Below, one piece after another: positions 1 through 7,786 of a DNA stretch of 64,000 bases. Made by a program: the position numbers and the translations under genes. The stretch is from positions 2,728,001-2,792,000 of the forward strand of contig NC_014666.1 of NCBI RefSeq assembly GCF_000166135.1, in the 5' to 3' direction. The stretch comes from Pseudofrankia inefficax (lineage in GTDB: Bacteria > Actinomycetota > Actinomycetes > Frankiales > Frankiaceae). The notes below the pieces were generated by a model. That model saw only the letters and a program-made list of their open reading frames with translations, did not search any database and was not told the DNA's origin. The number at the start of each line of letters is the position of its first letter. Position 1 is the stretch's first letter.

Positions 1-793
1 CCCTGGGGTGCTCGAGGTCGCCATAGACCTGGAGGGCGCTGAGCCCGACGCTGACACCTCCGAAGACCTTTCCGGCCATGCCGAACTTGCCCAGCAGCGC
101 GGCCTTGCTCGCGGCCTCCTCGCCGATCTCGGCCTCGGCCGCGGCTTCGGCGGCGATCTCGCCCTTGGCCTCGGCGGCCACCTCGGCGGTGGCCTGCCTG
201 ACGTCGCTCCCGTAGGCGCCGAGCTCCTTGGTGATCTCGTCGAGTTCTCCGTCGACGGACCTGAAGGCCCGTAGCCCTGCCTTCAGCCCGCCACCGGCCG
301 CCTCGATACCCTCGCCGACGGCGTCGCCGAGCAGGAACCTCGACAGAGCGCCGGCCGCGGACATGGCGAGGCCGGTCCCGGCGACGATCTGATGCTCGGC
401 AGCTATCAGGGACATCGCGAACCTGTCGGCGTCGCCAAGGGCGCCGTCGATGCTCTGAAGACGGTCGATGACCTTCCAGAGCCACTTGTCAGGTGAGGTG
501 GGCACGGGTTGGCCATCGGCGCGCAGGAACTCGTCGCGGCTGCGCGTGACGCCCTGCGCGTCGTCGCCGAACCGGTGGGCCACGCGCAGGACCCCGTCGG
601 GACCGCCCGCCAGGTGGACGAGCTGGTCGACGACCTGGGAGATCCCGATGCCGTAGGCCGCGAGCAGTGACAGACCCGCGGTGACGACATGGGTGCCGAG
701 CGTCGTGGACAAGGACATGATCTCGCCGCCGTCGGCGGCGCATCCCGCGGCGAGTGTGTCGAGCTCGGGGGGATCAACAACGATGCGTGCCAC
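1..793 (-). CDS. Large protein of a WXG100 operon, partial (possible type VII secretion substrate)
   Basis: The frame opens at a GTG four bases after the stop of the upstream WXG100 gene and stays open to the window edge, so about 264 residues are visible and the C-terminus is missing. Its N-terminus (ARIVVDPPELDTL) resembles that of the small WXG100 protein two genes upstream (ARIVVNPDTLIHL), which suggests a shared N-terminal fold. A hydrophobic stretch lies near residues 28-48, and the last visible part is an Ala/Glu-rich helical region. Known ESX loci often place a WXG100 pair before a larger effector, so an exported effector is the best guess. No catalytic domain is visible. Confidence 0.6.
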   Translation of the reverse strand, partial: MARIVVDPPELDTLAAGCAADGGEIMSLSTTLGTHVVTAGLSLLAAYGIGISQVVDQLVHLAGGPDGVLRVAHRFGDDAQGVTRSRDEFLRADGQPVPTSPDKWLWKVIDRLQSIDGALGDADRFAMSLIAAEHQIVAGTGLAMSAAGALSRFLLGDAVGEGIEAAGGGLKAGLRAFRSVDGELDEITKELGAYGSDVRQATAEVAAEAKGEIAAEAAAEAEIGEEAASKAALLGKFGMAGKVFGGVSVGLSALQVYGDLEHPR

Positions 794-797
794 GTCG

Positions 798-1211
798 TCA
801 GAACCTCACTCCGAGGGACGCGATTTTGGACGCCAGCGGGCCCCAGGCGGGGCTGCCACTGGTCGGCAGACTGGCGGAGGTGATGCCGACAGCATGCAGC
901 AGTTCGCCACCCACGCCCGACATCACCGAGTGAATCCGGCGTTCCAGACCCTGGAGCCGGGCGAGCTCCTCGCGGTAGCTCGCGGCGGCCCGACGCAGGT
1001 CGGCGGCCAGGTTGTACAGCGCGATCGCGTCGCCGTCGCACTCCCGTTGGCGGTCGGCCATGGACGATCGGAACCTCTCGGCGGAGGTGCCCTGCCACTG
1101 GGCCTGGCTCGCGCGGCGCGTGGCGTCGTCACCGATGTCGGCGATCCGGCGGGCCGTGGACTCGGTCAGGGCCGCCAGCCGCTCGATCGACGCCGGGTCG
1201 AGCGGCGACAC
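798..1211 (-). CDS. WXG100 family protein (137 aa)
   Basis: A small, almost wholly helical protein with the central turn WQG at residues 39-41, flanked by two long amphipathic helices rich in Arg, Glu and Ala. This is the helix-turn-helix hairpin of EsxA/EsxB-type type VII substrates. It starts at a GTG one base after the stop of the upstream WXG100 gene and ends four bases before the next start, so the three genes form one operon. It is longer than the usual 95-105 residues, with a Gly/Ser/Pro-rich C-terminal extension. No clear YxxxD/E export signal was seen. It probably pairs with the neighbouring 91-residue protein. Confidence 0.75.
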   Translation of the reverse strand: MSPLDPASIERLAALTESTARRIADIGDDATRRASQAQWQGTSAERFRSSMADRQRECDGDAIALYNLAADLRRAAASYREELARLQGLERRIHSVMSGVGGELLHAVGITSASLPTSGSPAWGPLASKIASLGVRF

Positions 1212-1212
1212 G

Positions 1213-1488
1213 TCAGGCCTGCTGGTCGGCGTGCAGCGCGTTCTGCAGCGCGGTGTCCACGTCCCGGCCGGCGTCGACCAGCGCGGCGGCGAGCTTCTGC
1301 AGCATCGGGGCGTACTGGGTGTGCCAGTCGTTGCGGAACATGGTCGGGACGTTGCCCTGCCAGTCCTCCTGGGTGTTGTCGACGTCGCTCTGCAGAGCCC
1401 GGGTGAGGGTGTCCAGGTTGGTGCTCTGGGTGTTGAAGCTGGCCTTCAGGTGGATCAGGGTGTCCGGGTTGACCACGATGCGGGCCAT
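1213..1488 (-). CDS. WXG100 family protein (91 aa)
   Basis: First gene of the operon. The 91-residue product has the canonical size and the WQG turn at residues 43-45 between two helices. An ATG six bases further upstream touches the ribosome-binding site, while the ATG at 1488 follows AAGGAG by six bases, so 1488 was chosen. Known WXG100 proteins are secreted as helical-hairpin dimers by ESX machines, and the neighbour at 798-1211 is the obvious partner. No EccC, EccD or mycosin gene lies in the window, so the secretion apparatus must be elsewhere. Confidence 0.82.
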   Translation of the reverse strand: MARIVVNPDTLIHLKASFNTQSTNLDTLTRALQSDVDNTQEDWQGNVPTMFRNDWHTQYAPMLQKLAAALVDAGRDVDTALQNALHADQQA

Positions 1489-1661
1489 TGCCATCTCCTT
1501 GGCTTGCTGGTCGCGGCCGGTGCTCCCGGTCACGGGCGGCCCTCTGGCGCGCCTGGAGATGTTGTATGCGCGACACCCGGCCACCGGCCATGGGCCGCGC
1601 GGGGAAGATCTCTGGCCTGGCATACCCCTGGGGAGGTACTCGCGGGCTACCCCCCGGGGAG

Positions 1662-3035
1662 CTACTCCCGCGTCGGCCAGCCGCCGGAGGCCGCGGGGAG
1701 CGTCCGGGGCCGGTCCGGCGCCGGGCGCTGTTCCGGGGGCGGGGACGTGACCGGGGCCGCCGGTGCCGTGCCGCCGGACGGGACGGCGGGATCGGGCGGG
1801 GCCGGCACGCGGTCGAGCAGCACCTGGAACACCGCGCGCCGGTGCTCCTCGGGGCGGGTGACCGACTCGGCCCACTCGGCGCCGCGCCGGCCGGTCCTGG
1901 TCAGCCGGGCCCGGTCACGCAGCAGGCCGACGAGAACGTCTGCCAGCGCCGCCGGCGACTCGTCGACGGGCGTCGCTCCGGTGACCCCCTCCTGGTAAGC
2001 GTCGCGGGAGCCGCCGAACGCCGGGCCGACGACCGCGCAGCCCGCCAGCTGGGCCTCCAGCAGCACGGTGCCGTAGCCCTCGCCGCACGGCCGGGGCCCG
2101 GACGGCCTGGTCCTGGTGCACAGGGCGAACAGGTCCGCGGTCGCGTACAGCCTGGCGAGCGCCTCGTCCGTTGGCGACTCGTCCAGGTCGGCGTCGGGCG
2201 TCGCCGACAGCAGCTCGTGCAGCGCGCCCGGCGCGGGGCCGCGGCCGGCGACGACCAGCCGCACCGGTCCCAGCTCGTCCCGTACCGCCGTCAGCGCCTC
2301 CACCAGCGTCGCGAGTCCCTTGTCCTCCCAGGCGGCCAGCGGGAACACCGACAGCACGGTCGGCACCGGGGTGTGCGGGCGGCGGCGGCCTCCCTCGGCC
2401 AGCAGGGCCGCCCGCCAGGCGGCCGGCACCCCGGGCGGCAGCAGCCGGGCGAGGCCCAGCCCGGCGAGCGCGCCCGCGCTGAACGAGCTGATCGTCACCG
2501 GGCGCAGCAGCGGGTGGCGGGTGAGCAGCGCCCGGTCGGCCGGTGGCATCCGCCAGATGTCCGCGCCGTAGCACAGCACCGGGACGCGGCGGGCGCCGCC
2601 GAGGGAGGCCGCGCCGGCGGCGGCCTTGACCAGGTCCGGATGGCCGACCACAAGGGCGTCGAGCCGGCCGAGCCGGCGCGTCGTGCCGGCCACCCGCCGG
2701 GCGAAGTCGACCCTGGCAGCGAGCTGGCCGCCCGTGCCCGGGTCCGCGACCGGCGGGTGGTTGAGCCGGGTCAGCGCGGCGCCGCCGGCGATCAGGGCCT
2801 CCTCGACGGCGGCGACGTACCGGTCGACCCCGCCGCCCGTCCCGTCCGCCGCGGCCAGCAGCAGCACTCGTGGCGCCCCGGCCGCCGGCCCGGCGGAGCC
2901 CGCCGGCCCCGGTGGGCTCGAGGCCCCTGGCCGTCTGGTGTCCGGGGAGCCCGACACCCCGGTCCAGGGGGACACTGACCGCAGACTGCGCACCGACGAG
3001 GATCCTTTGTCCGACCCGACCGAACAATGTGTCAT
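1662..3035 (-). CDS. GT4 family glycosyltransferase (paralog 1 of 3)
   Basis: A 457-residue GT-B glycosyltransferase. After a Pro/Gly-rich leader of about 50 residues, the N-terminal Rossmann domain begins at PRVLLLAAADGTGGGVDRY. The C-terminal donor domain carries EGYGTVLLE, the EX7E motif of GT4 retaining transferases. It is paralogous to the genes at 7787-9211 and 17118-18329, which share CTRTRP and the DAYxxGVTGATPxDESP block. A TACAAT -10 box (minus strand, 3049-3054) lies 13 bases before the ATG. The tail after residue 410 is Pro-rich and probably disordered. The sugar donor and acceptor cannot be read from sequence; the setting points to surface-glycan assembly. Confidence 0.82.
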   Translation of the reverse strand: MTHCSVGSDKGSSSVRSLRSVSPWTGVSGSPDTRRPGASSPPGPAGSAGPAAGAPRVLLLAAADGTGGGVDRYVAAVEEALIAGGAALTRLNHPPVADPGTGGQLAARVDFARRVAGTTRRLGRLDALVVGHPDLVKAAAGAASLGGARRVPVLCYGADIWRMPPADRALLTRHPLLRPVTISSFSAGALAGLGLARLLPPGVPAAWRAALLAEGGRRRPHTPVPTVLSVFPLAAWEDKGLATLVEALTAVRDELGPVRLVVAGRGPAPGALHELLSATPDADLDESPTDEALARLYATADLFALCTRTRPSGPRPCGEGYGTVLLEAQLAGCAVVGPAFGGSRDAYQEGVTGATPVDESPAALADVLVGLLRDRARLTRTGRRGAEWAESVTRPEEHRRAVFQVLLDRVPAPPDPAVPSGGTAPAAPVTSPPPEQRPAPDRPRTLPAASGGWPTRE

Positions 3036-3230
3036 CTGACCATCGCGGATTGTAGTTCTGGATCCGCCGGTGGTGGGCGGACCTGCTCCCGTGTCGCGGA
3101 CGCCGGCCCACCGCGTGGCCAGGCGTAACGCCCTGTTGGTTGCTGGCATGGTCGGCTGGGTTTGCGCGGGATGCGGCCGACGCCGGCCCGACGCCCGCTC
3201 TTGCTCGCCTTAAGTGATCTATCAATCACC

Positions 3231-3242
3231 TATGGTGGCCGC
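3231..3242 (+). promoter_or_regulatory. -10 box of a leaderless promoter for the sortase gene
   Basis: TATGGT (TANNNT type) ends six bases before the ATG at 3243 and there is no Shine-Dalgarno sequence, so transcription would begin at or next to the start codon. An AT-rich patch with ATCAATCAC lies just upstream. Confidence 0.5.
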
Positions 3243-4307
3243 ATGGCGGGAGCGGCGGACGGCGACCAGATCGGCGAATACCAGTCCGATCCGCTCGCTG
3301 ACCCTCCGCTTGCTGGCCCTCCGCCCGGAGGCGCTCCGCTCGCCGGACGCGTGCCCCGTCAGGCCGATCCGCGGGACGGTGACCGCCGCGCCGCGCCCCG
3401 AGCGGTCGACCCCCCATCGGGCTGGCCCGGCCCGACCGCCGGGGACCTCCAGCCATCGATGGCGCCGGCCGCCGCGGCGGACCCGCCCGTCACGCCAGAC
3501 CTGCTCGCCGTCTCGGACCCCCCTGCCGTCCTGGACCTGCCTGCCGTCTCGGACCTGCCCGCCTCGCCGGAGCCTCAGCCGGTGCCCCTGGGGCAGGGTG
3601 GGCGGCGGCGTCGCGCCCGGATCGGCGGCGCCGTCGTGCGCGGGGCCGGGGAGCTTCTGATCACCCTCGGGCTGGTCGTGGCGCTGTTCCTGGCCTACGA
3701 GCTGTGGATCACGGACATCTTCCAGGCCCGGACCCAGAGCCGGCTGCACAACAAGCTGGCGGCCACCTGGGCGGCGCCGGCCCGGCCCGCGGCGCCGGCC
3801 CCCCCGCCGCCCGCCGCGCCGCTGCATCCGGCGGTCGGCGAGGGCTTCGCCGAGCTGCACATTCCGCGCCTCGGTGCCGGCTACGCGCCGGTCATCGTCG
3901 AAGGCGTCGGCGAAGCCCAGCTCCAGGAAGGCCCCGGCCACTATCCCGGGACCGCGATGCCCGGGGAAATAGGTAACTTCGTCGTATCAGGGCACCGGAC
4001 CACCTATGGAAAGCCTTTCAACGAGCTTGACGAGCTACGCCCCGGAGACCCCGTTGTAGTCGAGGTATCGGACCGTTACTACGTCTACCGGATGACCAGA
4101 GCCGAGGTTGTCGCGCCTACCCGCCTGGACGTCACCTATCCGGTTCCCGAACAGGCCGGCAAGGTTCCGACGGCGGCGGTCATGACGATGACGACCTGCA
4201 ACCCCAAGTACTCCGCGAAAACCAGGCTCATCGTGTTCGCGAAGCTCGACAAGACCGTCATGAAGGCCCCCGGTGTGGGAGTGCCGTTCGAGCCAGTGGA
4301 GGGCTGA
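3243..4307 (+). CDS. Class E sortase
   Basis: A 354-residue membrane-anchored transpeptidase. A Pro/Ala-rich cytosolic N-terminus of about 125 residues and a basic RRRRAR patch precede one transmembrane helix (about residues 138-157), a Pro/Ala linker and the sortase barrel. Catalytic residues are visible: His in VVSGHRTTYGKP (about 249), Cys in TMTTCNPKYS (about 319) and Arg in AKTRLIV (about 328). In actinobacteria this class joins proteins with LPXTG- or LAXTG-like signals to peptidoglycan; no such substrate is encoded in this window. The start at 3243 is set by the -10 box just before it. The 52-residue membrane protein downstream is probably cotranscribed. Confidence 0.9.
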   Translation: MAGAADGDQIGEYQSDPLADPPLAGPPPGGAPLAGRVPRQADPRDGDRRAAPRAVDPPSGWPGPTAGDLQPSMAPAAAADPPVTPDLLAVSDPPAVLDLPAVSDLPASPEPQPVPLGQGGRRRRARIGGAVVRGAGELLITLGLVVALFLAYELWITDIFQARTQSRLHNKLAATWAAPARPAAPAPPPPAAPLHPAVGEGFAELHIPRLGAGYAPVIVEGVGEAQLQEGPGHYPGTAMPGEIGNFVVSGHRTTYGKPFNELDELRPGDPVVVEVSDRYYVYRMTRAEVVAPTRLDVTYPVPEQAGKVPTAAVMTMTTCNPKYSAKTRLIVFAKLDKTVMKAPGVGVPFEPVEG

Positions 4308-4310
4308 CCG

Positions 4311-4469
4311 GTGTACGGCTGGATCTACCGTCATCTGCCGGGTCCGACGCCGGTCCGGGCGCTGTTGGCCCTGCTTCTGGTGGTCGTCGTGGTGACGTTG
4401 TTGCTCTTCGTGGTCTTCCCGGCGATTGAGCCCTTCGTCCCGCTTAACGACGTGACGGTTCAGCGCTGA
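4311..4469 (+). CDS. Small single-span membrane protein (52 aa)
   Basis: A short frame starting at a GTG three bases after the sortase stop. It has an N-terminal segment WIYRHLPGPTPVR, one long hydrophobic helix (LLALLLVVVVVTLLLFVVF) and a short outer tail. Its spacing and composition argue for a real cotranscribed gene. Similar tiny membrane proteins commonly follow class E sortase genes in actinobacteria (family knowledge). The function is unknown; association with the sortase at the membrane is an inference. Confidence 0.7.
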   Translation: MYGWIYRHLPGPTPVRALLALLLVVVVVTLLLFVVFPAIEPFVPLNDVTVQR

Positions 4470-5067
4470 GCGTGGCCGTCCCCGGCCTGGCGGTCTAGCG
4501 GGTCCGTCACCCTGGCTCGAATGGTTCCGACCGTCCGCGACCGGGTCGGGCCGGCCGCCGGACGGATGCGCGGTGTGCGCCGACCTGGCAGCCCAGCGGC
4601 GAAGAGGCCACTTCGTGGCACTCTCTGGATGCCTGCCTGTCTTTTGCCACGCCTACCAGCAAAAACCCACGGACTAGCGGTCAGCGGCGCCCATCCGGGC
4701 AGAATTCCCCCTCCTGATTTCACCTGGGTTCGGATAATCTCCCGAGCCATGCGCGGAGTGGTCGGACGGCGCGGTCCGGTATGAACCGCCCTATCCAGGG
4801 GCGGCGACCTGGTCGCGCGTCAACGTATCTACCAGTGGTCCGGGCGATCCGGGCCGCGGGGTTCGCGCTGCCGCAATTCGGGGGTGTCGCTGGCGAGCGG
4901 CGCTCACAGCGGTCGGGGCGGCCGGTCAAACATCCGGAATGGTCGCGAACAGTGACGTCTTTGGCGCGCAGGCAGGTGAGCATCATCGTTGGGGGACTGA
5001 TGCACGGGCAAATCTGGACGACGGCGCCGTGCGCTCGCACGGCGCTGGGTGAGTGCGCGGCGGTCCG
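4470..5067. other. Intergenic stretch with no convincing gene
   Basis: About 600 bases between the small membrane protein and the GGDEF-EAL gene. Open frames here are Arg/Pro/Gly-rich, lack family signatures and have no ribosome-binding site. I see no strong hairpin or RNA gene. It presumably holds the promoter of the gene at 5068. Confidence 0.5.
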
Positions 5068-7767
5068 ATGGTGACCGCGATCGGGACTGGTGGCGGCAGC
5101 CCGCGCGACGTCGGCGCGTCCGCGCGGCCAACCGGGCCTCCGGCGGCGGCCGGGGCCGACCGGTCGACCGGTCGGGAAGCCGCCACCCAGCCGACAGACA
5201 TCACGGAGCTGGCCGCGGGGACGGTGACGACCGAGGGGGGCGGCGCCGTGCCTGGGGCGGTCGCGCTGGCCCCGGGAGCGGGGGACAGCCCGACAGCGCC
5301 GATGCAGCGAACCCGGCCGCGGCCGGTCGCGAACCCGGCCTACCCGGTGCCGAGCCCGGTCGGGGCGAGCGCGGGCGGGCTGGTCCGCCAGCCGCGGCTG
5401 CCCAGCGCGCTGGCGCCGGGCTGGCTGGTCGCCGGGGTGCGCCGCGCCGTGCGCCGCCGCCCGCGCCGCGACGGTGCCGACGCTGGCTGCGGCGCGCCGC
5501 GGCGCCTGGCGGGTGCGGGCACCGCCGCCCGCTGGGCTGGCCCAGCACCCGTGCCGGCGAAGTGGGACGCCCCGGTACATGGCGGCGCGCTGGTACGCCC
5601 AGTGTTCCGCGCCGACGGGCCGACCCTGCCCAGTCCGCACCGCCCGGCCCCCCTGGGCGCGACGCACTGCCCGGCGCCGATGGCCGCGCCGGGCCCGGAC
5701 GCGGCGGCGCAACCGGCGACCGGCCCGCTGCCGCGGCCCGTGGCCGCCGGCTGGCCGACGCCACCGGAGCCGGCGCGGACCCGGCCGGCCACGGCCCTGG
5801 TCGTGACGGCGGCCGCGCTGCTGGTGGGCACGCTGGGCGCGCTGGCCTGGCTGGCCGTGCTCGGCGGGTACGGGGCCGGGTGGACCGGCGGCGCTCTCTT
5901 CGTCGCCTCGGTGCTGGCGGTGGCGGGCCTGTGCCTGCTGTCGCTGCGCGCCAGGCCGGTGCGCAGCCGGTTCCGCGGCCGCGACGAGCTGACCGGCCTG
6001 GCCGGTCGCCGGGCCTTCCTCGACGCCGCGGCCAGGGTGGTGGGCGGCGGCGAGCACCGGGTGCGTGAGGTCGCGCCGGCCGCGCTCGTCCTGGTCAACC
6101 TGGACCGGTTCCGGGAGATCAACAGCGTGCTCGGCCACCAGAGCGGCGACCGGCTGCTCGTCGTCGTCGCCAGCCGGCTGCGCGAGCTGCTGCGCCCGTC
6201 GGACCTGCTGGCCAGGATCGGCGGCGACGAGTTCGCCGTGTTGTTGCGCGACGCCGGGCCGGGCCGGGCCGAGCTGCTCGCGAGCCGGCTGCGGGACGCG
6301 CTGCGGGCGCCGGTGCTGCTCGCCGACCTGCCGGTGCAGACCGAGGTGAGCGTCGGGATCGCCTACGCTCCCGCGCACGGCCGGGGCGCCGCGGAGCTGC
6401 TGCGCCACGCCGAGGCCGCGATGTACGAGGCGAAGCTGACCCGGGTCGGGCAGCGCACCTACCAGCGCAACCGGCACACGGCGGCCGCGCCCGGCCGGGC
6501 CCGGCTGCGGCTGCGGGCGGAGCTGCGCAGCGCGTTGGAGGACAACCAGATCGAGCTGCGCTACCAGCCCAAGGCCGACCCGCGCACCGGCCGGGTCACC
6601 GGCGTCGAGGCGCTGGTGCGCTGGCAGCACCCGCGCGAGGGCCTGCGCGGCCCGGGGGTGTTCCTGCCGGAGATGGAGCAGGCCGGCCTCATGCCGGCGC
6701 TGACCCGCCGCGTGCTGGAGCTCGCGCTCGCCGACTGCGCGAGCTGGCGCGGGGCCGGAGCCGACCTGTCGGTCTCGGTCAACGTTCCGCCGTCGGTGAT
6801 CGACGACACCGGCTTCGCGGCCGTCGTCGAGGACGCGCTGACCCGCCACCAGCTGGAGCCGAGCGCGCTGGTCGTGGAGGTGACCGAAGAGGCGCTGATC
6901 ACCGTGCGGGAGCAGGCCCGGCGCACGCTGGCCGAGCTGCGGGCCCTCGGTGTGCGGGTCAGCCTGGACGACTACGGCACCGGCTTCTGCTCGCTGGCCT
7001 ACCTGCGCGAGCTGCCGGCCGACGAGGTCAAGCTCGACCAGATGTTCCTGCGGGACATGCACCGGGACCCCTCCGCCGCCGAGATCGTGCGCTCGACGGT
7101 GGCCCTGGCGCACGCGCTCGACCTGAAGATCGTCGCCGAGGGCGTGGAGACCAAGGGGGCGTGGCTGGCGCTGGCCGGCTGGCGCTGCGACGAGGTGCAG
7201 GGCTACTTCGTCTCGCCGCCGCTGGCCGGCGGCCGGGTCGTCAGCTGGCTGGAGGACTGGGCCCGGCGGGTCTCCCGGCAGAGCCAGGGTCAGCCGTCGC
7301 TGCCCGACCCGGCGGCCTCGGCCCGGCCGGCCTCGACCAAGGCGGCGCCGGCGAAGGCGGCCTCGGCCAAGGTTGACCCGGCCAAGGCCGCCTCGGTCAG
7401 GGCGGACTCGGCCAAGGCGCCGCCGGCGAAGCCGAACCAGGCCAAGCCGGGCCAGCCGAGGGCCGGCGGCGGGGCCAAGGCCGGACCGTTGAAGCCCGGC
7501 CCGGCCAAGGGAGACCCGGCGCCCGAGGCCGCGGCGAGCCTGGTCGAGCCGACGCCGAGCCAGCCCGGTGGGGACCAGTACCCGGCGGGCACCGACCCGG
7601 CGGCGCAGCCGCGCGGTGCTCGGACCGACCTGAGGGCCGCGGCGGCGCGCGCGGGCGGGCGCGGTGGCGCGACGCTGGTCCCGGCGCAGCCGGGCGCCCG
7701 GCCCGGTGGCGCGGCGCGGACCCCCGGCCCGCGCCCGCGAGTCGGGCCGCGCAGCCCAGCCGGGTGA
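5068..7767 (+). CDS. GGDEF-EAL cyclic-di-GMP protein with a Lys/Ala/Pro-rich tail
   Basis: A protein of about 899 residues. A Pro/Ala-rich cytosolic N-terminus (about 240 residues) leads into two predicted membrane helices (about 245-300). The GGDEF domain has RIGGDEFAVLL near residue 385, preceded by RPSD at the inhibitory-site position. The EAL domain keeps GVEALVRW, SVNVPPS, VEVTEEAL, DDYGTGF, VKLD, AEGVET and VQGYF, so both synthase and phosphodiesterase sites look intact. After residue 735 comes about 160 residues of AKAAPAK-like repeats resembling histone H1 tails. A GTG at 5053 is an alternative start. It likely sets c-di-GMP levels; nearby surface-glycan genes are a plausible but unproven target. 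Confidence 0.88.
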   Translation: MVTAIGTGGGSPRDVGASARPTGPPAAAGADRSTGREAATQPTDITELAAGTVTTEGGGAVPGAVALAPGAGDSPTAPMQRTRPRPVANPAYPVPSPVGASAGGLVRQPRLPSALAPGWLVAGVRRAVRRRPRRDGADAGCGAPRRLAGAGTAARWAGPAPVPAKWDAPVHGGALVRPVFRADGPTLPSPHRPAPLGATHCPAPMAAPGPDAAAQPATGPLPRPVAAGWPTPPEPARTRPATALVVTAAALLVGTLGALAWLAVLGGYGAGWTGGALFVASVLAVAGLCLLSLRARPVRSRFRGRDELTGLAGRRAFLDAAARVVGGGEHRVREVAPAALVLVNLDRFREINSVLGHQSGDRLLVVVASRLRELLRPSDLLARIGGDEFAVLLRDAGPGRAELLASRLRDALRAPVLLADLPVQTEVSVGIAYAPAHGRGAAELLRHAEAAMYEAKLTRVGQRTYQRNRHTAAAPGRARLRLRAELRSALEDNQIELRYQPKADPRTGRVTGVEALVRWQHPREGLRGPGVFLPEMEQAGLMPALTRRVLELALADCASWRGAGADLSVSVNVPPSVIDDTGFAAVVEDALTRHQLEPSALVVEVTEEALITVREQARRTLAELRALGVRVSLDDYGTGFCSLAYLRELPADEVKLDQMFLRDMHRDPSAAEIVRSTVALAHALDLKIVAEGVETKGAWLALAGWRCDEVQGYFVSPPLAGGRVVSWLEDWARRVSRQSQGQPSLPDPAASARPASTKAAPAKAASAKVDPAKAASVRADSAKAPPAKPNQAKPGQPRAGGGAKAGPLKPGPAKGDPAPEAAASLVEPTPSQPGGDQYPAGTDPAAQPRGARTDLRAAAARAGGRGGATLVPAQPGARPGGAARTPGPRPRVGPRSPAG

Positions 7768-7786
7768 GGTGTTCGCGCCGCGATGG

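Noticed and set aside
4720-7113. Open frame of 797 codons on the minus strand
   Set aside because: Antisense of the GGDEF-EAL gene; no recognisable domains.
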